This document shows positions 1 to 9,379 of a stretch of DNA of 14,498 nucleotides, piece after piece. How positions within the stretch are numbered: position 1 is the first letter of the stretch; the number at the start of each line of letters is the position of its first letter. The stretch covers positions 1 to 14,498 of the forward strand of contig JAKSOY010000109.1 in assembly GCA_024405255.1 (NCBI GenBank), given 5' to 3'. The notes below the pieces were generated by a model. That model was not told the origin of the DNA. It worked only from the letters and a program-made list of their open reading frames with translations, and made no database searches. The translations under genes were made by a program, and so were the position numbers. This DNA comes from Kiritimatiellia bacterium (lineage in GTDB: Bacteria; Verrucomicrobiota; Kiritimatiellia; RFP12; UBA1067).

Positions 1-30
1 TTCTGTTTATCACACTCTTGGAGATATCCT

Positions 31-1479
31 ATGAACTATCATCTCGCAATCGACATCGGCGCCTCGTCGGGGCGTCATATTCTCGGTCATGTCGAAGACG
101 GCAAGATCGTGCTGGAAGAGGTCTATCGTTTCGACAACTCGCAGATTCGCAAGGATGGACACGATTGCTGGGACCATACGGCGCTCGCGAAAAGCGTGTT
201 GGCCGGTGTGGCGAAGTGCAAGGAGCTTGGCAAGATCCCGTCGACGATCGGCATCGATACGTGGGGTGTGGACTTCATCCTTCTCGACGCCGCAGGCGAG
301 CCCTGCTCGGACATGGTCGCCTATCGCGACAAGCGTACGGAAGGGGCGGATGCGCTCGTGGAGCCGCTCATTTCGCGGGCCGATCTCTATGCCCGCTGCG
401 GCATCCAGAAGATGCTCTTCAATTCGATCTACCAGCTGGCGGCGCTCAAGAAGGAGCATCCCGAGCAGCTCGCGCAGGCGGCGCGTTTCCTGATGGTGCC
501 GGAGTACCTCAACTACGTGCTGACGGGCAAGATGGCCAATGAATACACGAATGCGACGACGGGCAATCTCGTCAATGCGCGGACGAAGGACTGGGATTGG
601 GAGGTCATCGAGAAGCTCGGCCTGCCGAAGCAGATCTTCGGACCGCTCGAGATGCCGGGGACGCGTCTGGGCGACCTCGCGCCGGCCGTGCAGGCCGAAG
701 TCGGTTTCAACGCGCAGGTCGTGCTGCCGGCGACGCACGATACCGGCAGCGCCTTCCTCGCGGTGCCCGCGCGCGACGACCAGGCGGTGTACATTTCGTC
801 CGGTACCTGGAGCCTGCTGGGCGTCGAAAACGCCGAACCGATCACCACGCCCGAGGCGCTCGCGGCCAACTTCACGAATGAAGGCGGCGCGTGGTACCGC
901 TTCCGCTTCCTCAAGAACATCATGGGCCTGTGGATGATCCAGTCCATCCGCCGCGAGTTGAACGGCGTCGCCTACGTCGAGGGCAAGGGCGCGCAGGCGA
1001 CTTGGACCCTGGCCGACTACGAGTCGGGCAAGAAGTATTCCTTCAATGATCTCGAAACGGCCGCGAAGGCGAACGCCGCGTTCGCGGGCCGCGTGGATGT
1101 CAACGACGCGCGGTTCCTCTCGCCGGACTCGATGATCGCCGAAGTGCTCGCAGCGGCGGATGTGAAGCCTGCGACGGTGGGCGAGTTGATGCAGTGCGTC
1201 TACACCTCCCTCGCCGCGTGCTACGCGAAGATGATCGCGCACCTCGCGCAGCTGACGGGCAAGACGTACACCTCGATCAACATCGTGGGCGGCGGTTCGA
1301 AGGACGGCTACCTCAATACGCTCACGGCTCAGGCGACGGGACTCGAGGTCTTCGCCGGTCCGACCGAAGGCACCGCCATCGGCAACCTTGTCATTCAGTT
1401 CATCGCGGGCGGCGAATTCGCGAATCTCGCCGAGGCGCGTGCGGCGATCAGCCGCAGCTTCGACGTCAGCAAGGTCTGA
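31..1479 (+). CDS. rhaB: Rhamnulokinase
   Basis: Cytoplasmic FGGY-family kinase that phosphorylates L-rhamnulose to L-rhamnulose 1-phosphate in rhamnose catabolism. The 482-residue length is normal for RhaB. Seen in the sequence: N-terminal phosphate-binding motif DIGASSGRHILG (residues 8-19), the GIDTWGVDF block, YRDKRT, the FNSIYQL segment, HDTGSAF with the likely catalytic base Asp237, the ATP-site ISSGTWSLLG, NFTNEGG followed by LKNIMGLWMIQ, and the C-terminal GGGSKDGYLN and AGPTEGTAIGN motifs. These combined blocks are RhaB-specific rather than general FGGY. The ATG is preceded by GGAGA at 20-24 with good spacing. Only 30 bases of upstream sequence are present, so promoter and upstream rha genes cannot be judged. 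The 48 bases to the next gene are AT-rich and contain no clear terminator. Nothing looks broken. Confidence 0.94.
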   Translation: MNYHLAIDIGASSGRHILGHVEDGKIVLEEVYRFDNSQIRKDGHDCWDHTALAKSVLAGVAKCKELGKIPSTIGIDTWGVDFILLDAAGEPCSDMVAYRDKRTEGADALVEPLISRADLYARCGIQKMLFNSIYQLAALKKEHPEQLAQAARFLMVPEYLNYVLTGKMANEYTNATTGNLVNARTKDWDWEVIEKLGLPKQIFGPLEMPGTRLGDLAPAVQAEVGFNAQVVLPATHDTGSAFLAVPARDDQAVYISSGTWSLLGVENAEPITTPEALAANFTNEGGAWYRFRFLKNIMGLWMIQSIRRELNGVAYVEGKGAQATWTLADYESGKKYSFNDLETAAKANAAFAGRVDVNDARFLSPDSMIAEVLAAADVKPATVGELMQCVYTSLAACYAKMIAHLAQLTGKTYTSINIVGGGSKDGYLNTLTAQATGLEVFAGPTEGTAIGNLVIQFIAGGEFANLAEARAAISRSFDVSKV

Positions 1480-1527
1480 GCATTGTTCGAATTTAGAAAA
1501 GTTTCAGTTTAGAGTCCAGGAATCCTT

Positions 1528-3606
<2,079 letters not shown>

Positions 3607-3608
3607 GT

Positions 3609-3631
3609 GTTGAAGAGTTGAAGGGTTAAGA
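3609..3631 (+). repeat. Short degenerate 8-base tandem repeat upstream of the ABC-F gene
   Basis: Three near-copies stand head to tail in the 31-base gap between the EF-G and ABC-F genes: GTTGAAGA, GTTGAAGG, GTTAAGA. They are followed by GTCAAC and then the GTG start. The repeat occupies the position where the ribosome binding site should be and supplies only a weak purine-rich match (AAGAG at 3628-3632). It may be a small slipped-strand repeat or may tune translation of the following gene. Confidence 0.6.
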
Positions 3632-3637
3632 GTCAAC

Positions 3638-5617
3638 GTGCTTGATTTTAGGAACATATCGGTTCATTATGGTTTGCAGGATGTCCTGACGGACGTCAGC
3701 TTCCGTGTCAACAAATTCGAACGCGTCGGCGTGGTCGGTCCAAACGGATCCGGCAAGTCGACGCTGTTCAAGATCATCCTCGGCGAGATGTCCACCGACC
3801 ACGGCGAACTGATCATCGAGGAAAAGCCCCGCATCGGGTCGACGCGTCAGCATCCCGAACCCGACACGCCGGAGGAGACGCTGCTTGAATACTCGATGCG
3901 CGGCATCCCCGGTTTCCACGAACTTGAAGTGCGGATGCGCGAACTCGAGGAAAAGCTCGATTCGGGCGATCGCAATGTGCTGCGCGAATATGGCGAGGTG
4001 CAGACCGAATTCGAGCATCTCGGCGGCTACGACCTCGAGACGCGTGTCAAAGTGGCGCTGGGCGGTCTTGGTTTTTCGACGGATGACTTCGAGAAGCCGT
4101 TTACGAGTTTCTCGGGCGGCTGGCGCATGCGTGCGGAGCTGAGCCGCGTGCTGGCGAGCGAACCGGATCTGCTGCTCCTCGACGAACCGTCCAACTATCT
4201 CGACCTGCCGGCCGTTGAATGGCTGCAGAAATTCCTCAAGCAGTACCGCGGCACGCTGATGCTCATCTCGCACGACCGCTTCCTGCTGCGCACGCTGACG
4301 GAAATCATCGTCGAGGTCGATGCGGGTACGTGTACGCGCTACGAAGGCAATCTCGACTGGTACCTCAAGGAGCGCGAAGTGCGCTATCAGCATCTGCTGC
4401 AGGCGAAGGAGAACCAGGACCACCATCGCGAACAGCTGCAGCGCTTCGTGGACCGCTTCCGCGCGCAGGCGACGAAGGCCGCACAGGCGCAGAGCCGCCA
4501 GAAGCTCATCGACAAGATCGATGAAGAACGCATTGTGCTGCCGAAGCGCTACACGCAGTCGGGACGGCTCCGCCTTGCGGAACCGCCGCCGTCGGGCATC
4601 GAGATGTTCCGCTGCGAGGAACTCGGTTTCAGCTATGACGGCGTGAAGCAGGTGCTGCACGATGTGACGTTCAATGTGACGCGCGGCGACAAGGTGGCGC
4701 TCATCGGCTACAACGGTCTCGGCAAGTCGACCTTGATCCGCTTGATCGCCGGTACGCGCAGTCCGACGAGCGGCAAGGCGATTTTGGGGCACAACGTCGT
4801 GCCGGGCTATCTTTCGCAGGAGCTCGCCGAGACGATCCCGCCCGATCTGACCGTCTATCGCGTGGCGAAAAGCGCCTGGCAGGGTGGTACGAACCTGTCG
4901 GGTGAAAAGAATTTCCGCAATCAGCTGGGGGCTTTCGGCTTCGACGAAAACGACGTCGAAAAGCAGGTGGGCGTGCTGTCCGGCGGCGAGAAGATCCGTC
5001 TCGCGTTCCTGCGTCTCTTCCTGCAGGCGCCGAACTTCCTCCTGCTGGACGAACCGACGACGCACCTCGACCTTGACGGACGCCGCCTCCTGCAAGAGGC
5101 GCTGCAGAAGTATTCGGGGACGATCCTGCTCGTTTCGCACGACATCGAATTCGTGCGGGCGGTGGCGACGTCGGTACTTGAAATCACGCGCGAGGGCATT
5201 CGTCAGTTCCCGGGCGGCTACGACTACTACAGCGAAAAGAAGCTCGAGCGCGACCGTGCGGCGGGCGAGAGCGGTTCGACGGCGAAGAAGGACGTGGAGT
5301 CCGAGGTTTCGCCCGACGGCAGCGCGCCGAAGTTGACTTCGAAGGAATTGCGCCAGCAGCGCGCGGCGGAACGGGCGAAAGTCGCGCCGCGCGTGAAGGA
5401 GCTGAAGAAGACCGTGGCGCAGTGCGAGAAGAAGATCGAAGAGCTGCAGGCGGCGCTTGACGCGGCCTCGGCGGAACTTTTCAACCCCACCCCCACCACC
5501 GACTTCGCCGAGGCGAACCGGCAGGTACGGACGTTGCAGTTCGAGATCGACCGTTACACGGAAGACTGGGAAAAGGCCGCGACGGAGCTTGAGGAGCTTC
5601 AGAATCAGGGAGCCTGA
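3638..5617 (+). CDS. ABC-F family ATPase (YheS/Uup-like ribosome-associated protein)
   Basis: A 659-residue soluble protein with two ABC domains and no membrane segments, as in the ABC-F family, whose members bind the ribosomal E site and adjust stalled or initiating ribosomes. ABC1: Walker A GPNGSGKST (34-42), signature FSGGW (S159), Walker B LLLLDEPS with Glu183, then ISHDRFLL. An inter-domain linker follows with the typical FRAQATKAAQAQSRQ helix (about 270-285). ABC2: Walker A GYNGLGKST (357-365), signature LSGGE (S448), Walker B with Glu472, and VSHDIEF. Residues about 566-657 form a charged, Lys/Glu-rich likely coiled coil, as in Uup/YheS C-termini. The start is GTG with only a weak binding site. 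The stop lies one base before the next ATG, so translational coupling is likely. Exact subfamily is uncertain; nothing specifically marks it as an antibiotic-resistance ABC-F. Confidence 0.93.
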   Translation: MLDFRNISVHYGLQDVLTDVSFRVNKFERVGVVGPNGSGKSTLFKIILGEMSTDHGELIIEEKPRIGSTRQHPEPDTPEETLLEYSMRGIPGFHELEVRMRELEEKLDSGDRNVLREYGEVQTEFEHLGGYDLETRVKVALGGLGFSTDDFEKPFTSFSGGWRMRAELSRVLASEPDLLLLDEPSNYLDLPAVEWLQKFLKQYRGTLMLISHDRFLLRTLTEIIVEVDAGTCTRYEGNLDWYLKEREVRYQHLLQAKENQDHHREQLQRFVDRFRAQATKAAQAQSRQKLIDKIDEERIVLPKRYTQSGRLRLAEPPPSGIEMFRCEELGFSYDGVKQVLHDVTFNVTRGDKVALIGYNGLGKSTLIRLIAGTRSPTSGKAILGHNVVPGYLSQELAETIPPDLTVYRVAKSAWQGGTNLSGEKNFRNQLGAFGFDENDVEKQVGVLSGGEKIRLAFLRLFLQAPNFLLLDEPTTHLDLDGRRLLQEALQKYSGTILLVSHDIEFVRAVATSVLEITREGIRQFPGGYDYYSEKKLERDRAAGESGSTAKKDVESEVSPDGSAPKLTSKELRQQRAAERAKVAPRVKELKKTVAQCEKKIEELQAALDAASAELFNPTPTTDFAEANRQVRTLQFEIDRYTEDWEKAATELEELQNQGA

Positions 5618-5618
5618 A

Positions 5619-6377
5619 ATGCTGTACGCGATCCTCTCGGACATCCACGGTAATCCATCCGCGTTGGAGGCGGCGCTTGAAGACGCGCGGGCCCAAGGCG
5701 CGGAAAAGATCGTCTGTCTCGGAGATGTGGTCGGATATGGACCCGATGCCGTACGGGCGGTCGAGTTGGCGCGGGCGTCGTGCGACGAAGTGCTGATGGG
5801 CAATCACGATGCGGCGACGGCGGGCGTGATCCCGTTCGACAATTTTCGTCCGGAGGCACAGGTCGGCGTCCGTCGCCACGCAAAGGAGCTTTCGCCCGAG
5901 GCGCTTGAATGGCTGAGGACGCGTCCCTACACGTATCGGGGACGGACCTTTCTGTGTGCGCACGGCACGTTGTATCGTCCTGAGGAGTTCGGCTACATCT
6001 TCGCGCAGGAAGACGCCGAAGCGGCCTACGCGGAAATGGGCGGCATGCGTCTGCTCTTCGTGGGCCACACGCACGCGTCGATGTGGGTCGTGCGCAATCC
6101 GCAGGGATTCATCCGTGCGGGGCGGTCGGAACGGATGCGTCTCTATCCCGACCACCAGTACATTGTGAACGTCGGATCGGTGGGGTATCCGCGCTGCGAG
6201 TGCGAGAGCGTCTATGCGCTCTACGAAACGCGTACGCGCGTGGTCACCTGGCGTCGATTGCCGTTCGACTTCGATTCGTATTTTACCCAAATGCAAGCCA
6301 AAAACATCTATGTTGCGCCGTGGCTCAAAGACCGCGCAAAAGAAAAGGAAAGAAAAAATGCTGACACTCGGAATTGA
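5619..6377 (+). CDS. Calcineurin-like metallophosphoesterase (YfcE/MJ0936-like)
   Basis: A 252-residue cytoplasmic metallophosphatase. The complete two-metal site is visible: SDIHGN (Asp8, His10), GDVVGYGPD (Asp36), GNHD (Asn62, His63), AHGT (His115) and GHTH (His150, His152), followed by NVGSVG. Family members hydrolyse phosphodiesters or phosphomonoesters with Mn or other divalent metals; the physiological substrate cannot be read from sequence. The chosen ATG follows the ABC-F stop by one base and has GGGAG at 5608-5612 about six bases upstream. The frame stays open upstream to about 5457, but that extension overlaps the ABC-F coding end and lacks family motifs. The C-terminus is Lys/Glu/Arg-rich and overlaps the start of the following kinase gene by 20 bases, again suggesting coupled translation. 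Confidence 0.87.
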   Translation: MLYAILSDIHGNPSALEAALEDARAQGAEKIVCLGDVVGYGPDAVRAVELARASCDEVLMGNHDAATAGVIPFDNFRPEAQVGVRRHAKELSPEALEWLRTRPYTYRGRTFLCAHGTLYRPEEFGYIFAQEDAEAAYAEMGGMRLLFVGHTHASMWVVRNPQGFIRAGRSERMRLYPDHQYIVNVGSVGYPRCECESVYALYETRTRVVTWRRLPFDFDSYFTQMQAKNIYVAPWLKDRAKEKERKNADTRN

Positions 6378-9351
6378 TTCGTCCACCCAGGGCACCAAGG
6401 CGGTTGTCTACGACACCGAGACGAAAACCGTGGTCGCGCGTGCCGCCGTGAACTATGGCAAGGATCTGCCGGCGTTCGGTTCGCCGGACGGTTTCCTGCC
6501 GAATGCGGATGCGCGCGTGCGTCGGGCCGATCCGCGGATGTGGGTGCAGGGCCTCGATCTCGTGCTGGCGCGCTTGCAGGAGGCGGGTGCGCCGATGGAC
6601 CAGATTGCCGCCGTCGGCGGCGATGCGCAGCAGCATGCGACGGTCTATCTGACGGCGGAAGGCGTTGACGCGCTCAAAACCTGCGCGTGCGGCGCGGTCG
6701 AGGCGGGCTTCTTCTCGCGCGCGGAGAGTCCGATCTGGATGGACAGTTCGACGGGGGCGGAAGTGGCGGCGCTCGATGCGCATTTCGGCGCGGCCTTGCA
6801 GACGCGTACGGGTTCGCCGGCGATTGAGCGCTTTGCCGCATCGCAGGTGATGAAGTTCCGTGCGGACGATCCGGCGGGCTGGGCGAAGACGGCGCGCGTG
6901 CATCTGCTGAGTTCGTTCCTGACGTCCTATCTGACGGGCGAAGACGCGCCGATCGAAACGGGTGACGGCGCGGGGATGAATCTGCTCAATCTGCAGACGC
7001 TCGATTGGGACGAAGACGTCTGCGCGTTTGTCGCGCCCGATCTGAAGGCGAAGCTGCCGGGCGTTTTCCTGCCGGGCGACAAGCCGCTGGCGCTCGCGGC
7101 GCGGTTCGAGAAGTTCGGCCTGCGTGCGGGCATTCCCGTGGCGCCGTTCACCGGCGACAATCCGGCCTCCCTCGTGGGCTGCGGCGCGGAAGAACCCGGC
7201 TGCGCGGTCATTTCGCTCGGCACGAGCGATACGTTCTTTGCGGCGATGCGCGATTTCAAGACGGACCCCGACGGCTTCGGCCACGTGTTCGGCAATCCGA
7301 TGGGCGGTTTCATGTCGCTCTCGTGCTTCAAGAACGGATCGCTTGCGCGCGAGCGCATCAAAAAGGAATGCGATGTCGATTGGACGTTCTTCGACGAGAC
7401 GGCGTTCGATCTGACGCCGAGCGGCAACAACGGTCAGCGCGCATTCCCGTATTTTGAAACGGAAATCACGCCCAAGCACGATGCGACGGGCGTTGAGGCG
7501 AATTTTGATTGGGCGGCGGCGTCCAACGAAACGAAAATCAGAGCCATTGTGGAAGGGCAGATTATGAACATGAGAGAAAGAACCAGGTGGATTGGTGATT
7601 TCAAGAAGGTCTTTGTGACGGGCGGTGCGTCGCGGTCGCGCGGGATTCGCAGCGTGATCGCCGACGTCTTCGGAGCGCAGGTGGAGACGCTCGATGTGGC
7701 GGACTCCGCCGCAGTGGGCGGTGCGCGTCTCGCGGCAAAGGCGGCGGGGACGGGTTCGTGCGGAACCGGTTTCGCGGCGCGGGCGCTGTGCCTGCTGGCG
7801 ACGCTGGGGCTTGTCGGTGCGGCGTCGGCCGCATGGGCGCCGGCCGGTGAACTGCAGGTGGCGTCCACCAAGGCACTCACGCCGCAGGTGGGTACGCTCG
7901 CGGCGAAGGCGAACTTCCCGATGCTGCCGATGATTCTGCCGCAGGTGATGGCCGAAAGCGACCTCGCGAAGAAGTTCGGCGTCGCGCGTGAAGACGCCGA
8001 CTGGGGCGCGAAGCTCTTTATCGAAGGCAACGAGTGCGTGCCGGTGTGGGTGTGGCCCTTGCCGAAAGGCGGCGTGGCGGACTGGCAGACGAAGCACCCG
8101 AAGAAGAAAATCGTCGACGGCCTGGTGACCTACAAGCACAAGGCGGCGCCGGAAGAGGGACACGACGAGCCGTGGCAGGAATTTGCGGTGTTCAGCGCAG
8201 ACGGCCAGTGGGCCTATCTGTCCCCGAAGAAGGAACTCGCCCAGCAGGCGGCGAAGGACGGGCTGAAGTTCGAAAAGCCGCTCGCCAAGGGCATTGCGCG
8301 CATCGATCTGACGCGGTCCGTGTTTGAAGCGGCCGCGAAGGAAATGAGTTCGCTCAACAAGCAGCTGGACGAAGTGAAGAAGACGGCGGCCGCTGCGCAG
8401 GGGAAGAAGGACGACGAGGACGAGGAAGCGTTTTCGCTTTTGCCGGACGATTTCTTCGGCAAGGACGCTGAGGTGTTCGTGCGCGCTTGGACGAAGGAAG
8501 TCGAGAGCCTGCGTGTGATATTTGGCGTGTCGAGCCATGGTCTTGACATGCGGGCGCGTCTGACGCCGCGCGCGGGTGGCGCGTTGACGGGTCCGTCGCG
8601 TACGCTGCCGGCGGAGGCGTTTGCGTTCACGGATGTTCCCGAAAGCGCGGTGATCACGTTCGTCGGTGCGCCGGTGGCGCCGAAGGGCGAACTGGGCAAG
8701 GCGTGGCAGACGATGGTTGACGGACAGTTGGCGGCCGTGCGTCAGCACTTTGAAGGGGCGGCTCAGAAGAAGGAGACGGCGGATGACGTCGCCTTTCAGT
8801 CGTTTGCCCGGATGGTTTCGTTCCTGACGAAGGGCATCTCCGCGTTCCGTGCGTCGCCGACGCCGTGTACGTATGCGCGTTTCGTGATGGCCGAGGACGA
8901 GAAGTCGAATAAGCTCGTCGAGTTCCGCGCCGCAGGGCTGAAGGATCCGATTGCCTTTACGGAAAAGGTGCCGGAGCTGCCGACTGCGAAGCCGAAGGCG
9001 AAGAAGGACAAGAAAGCGTCGTCGCTGATGGCGTCGTCGCTGCGCAATGCCGACGGCGTGTTCGCGATTGGCGGCCAGGAGAAGGGATTCGCGCCCGGCA
9101 AGGCCGACACGATGAAGGACCAGTTCACGAAGGCGATTCCTGAAAGCGCGCAGACGAAGACGCCGTTGTTCGTGGCGCGCTATCGGGTGGGCATCGGCAT
9201 GACCGCCGATGCGCCGATCATGCTGTCGGCCTGGATGTTCGGCTGGCGCAGCGATGAGGACTATCGTGCGATGCTGCGTGTGCCGACGGAGGAATTCGCG
9301 AAGATTTTCCAGGCGGTATTGCAGTCGGCCGTCAGCGGTGATGTCGAATAA
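6358..9351 (+). CDS. Xylulokinase fused in frame to a signal-like segment and an unrecognised exported domain
   Basis: A 997-codon frame. Residues 1-464 are a D-xylulose kinase (xylulose to xylulose 5-phosphate, feeding the pentose phosphate pathway): GIDSSTQGTKA (5-15), GGDAQQHATVY, SPIWMDSSTG, SDGAGMNL-like GDGAGMNLLNL, FTGDNPASL with likely catalytic Asp267, SLGTSDTFF, CFKNGSLARE, and FVTGGASRSRGI near the C-terminus. The wording resembles the eukaryotic XYLB branch. The usual 45-60-residue tail after the last helix (AVGGARLAAKAAG) is missing. Instead residues 476-492 form a signal-peptide-like stretch (ALCLLATLGLVGAASA), then about 500 residues unlike any family I recognise. These include a charged helix with KKDDEDEE (about 662-690), a Lys-rich patch near 880-890, and repeated beta-like segments. 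No ATG or TTG lies near the junction. The start has AAGGAAAG at 6345-6352. Kinase identity is strong; whether one polypeptide is made is doubtful. Confidence 0.85.
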   Translation: MLTLGIDSSTQGTKAVVYDTETKTVVARAAVNYGKDLPAFGSPDGFLPNADARVRRADPRMWVQGLDLVLARLQEAGAPMDQIAAVGGDAQQHATVYLTAEGVDALKTCACGAVEAGFFSRAESPIWMDSSTGAEVAALDAHFGAALQTRTGSPAIERFAASQVMKFRADDPAGWAKTARVHLLSSFLTSYLTGEDAPIETGDGAGMNLLNLQTLDWDEDVCAFVAPDLKAKLPGVFLPGDKPLALAARFEKFGLRAGIPVAPFTGDNPASLVGCGAEEPGCAVISLGTSDTFFAAMRDFKTDPDGFGHVFGNPMGGFMSLSCFKNGSLARERIKKECDVDWTFFDETAFDLTPSGNNGQRAFPYFETEITPKHDATGVEANFDWAAASNETKIRAIVEGQIMNMRERTRWIGDFKKVFVTGGASRSRGIRSVIADVFGAQVETLDVADSAAVGGARLAAKAAGTGSCGTGFAARALCLLATLGLVGAASAAWAPAGELQVASTKALTPQVGTLAAKANFPMLPMILPQVMAESDLAKKFGVAREDADWGAKLFIEGNECVPVWVWPLPKGGVADWQTKHPKKKIVDGLVTYKHKAAPEEGHDEPWQEFAVFSADGQWAYLSPKKELAQQAAKDGLKFEKPLAKGIARIDLTRSVFEAAAKEMSSLNKQLDEVKKTAAAAQGKKDDEDEEAFSLLPDDFFGKDAEVFVRAWTKEVESLRVIFGVSSHGLDMRARLTPRAGGALTGPSRTLPAEAFAFTDVPESAVITFVGAPVAPKGELGKAWQTMVDGQLAAVRQHFEGAAQKKETADDVAFQSFARMVSFLTKGISAFRASPTPCTYARFVMAEDEKSNKLVEFRAAGLKDPIAFTEKVPELPTAKPKAKKDKKASSLMASSLRNADGVFAIGGQEKGFAPGKADTMKDQFTKAIPESAQTKTPLFVARYRVGIGMTADAPIMLSAWMFGWRSDEDYRAMLRVPTEEFAKIFQAVLQSAVSGDVE
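7672..7683 (+). promoter_or_regulatory. Possible internal ribosome binding site and GTG start near the fusion junction
   Basis: GGAG at 7672-7675 lies six bases before an in-frame GTG at 7681. A start here would give a protein with an approximately 33-residue N-terminal region before the hydrophobic segment, so the exported half could be made separately from within the kinase gene. Against it, the codons after 7681 still encode conserved kinase sequence (the DVADSAAVGGA helix). A second in-frame GTG at 7714 would give a more ordinary signal-peptide length but has no binding site. Neither is convincing alone. Confidence 0.25.
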
Positions 9352-9379
9352 GCGGGACGGCACAGAGAAGAGGATCATC

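Noticed and set aside
1480..1527. Terminator or promoter between rhaB and the EF-G gene
   Set aside because: The gap is AT-rich with two TTTAGA copies but has no stem followed by T residues and no -35/-10 pair with proper spacing.
3609..3637. Hairpin GTTGA...TCAAC before the ABC-F start
   Set aside because: Only five base pairs with a loop of about 19 bases; too weak to call a structure or terminator.
5457..5618. Upstream extension of the phosphoesterase frame
   Set aside because: It overlaps the ABC-F C-terminus out of frame and has low-complexity Pro/Arg sequence; the ATG at 5619 starts just before SDIHGN and has GGGAG upstream.
6214..6357. Upstream extension of the xylulokinase frame
   Set aside because: The ATG at 6358 has a strong AAGGAAAG site and begins exactly at the conserved GIDSSTQGTKA region; the extension is Arg/Lys-rich out-of-frame phosphoesterase sequence.
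6353..6358. Run of six A bases as a possible slippery frameshift site
   Set aside because: It lies at the overlap of two genes that each read properly in their own frame; it is simply the purine-rich spacer before the kinase ATG.
9209..9379. Upstream extension of the tail-specific protease
   Set aside because: It lies over the end of the preceding gene; the ATG at 9380 gives a textbook signal peptide.
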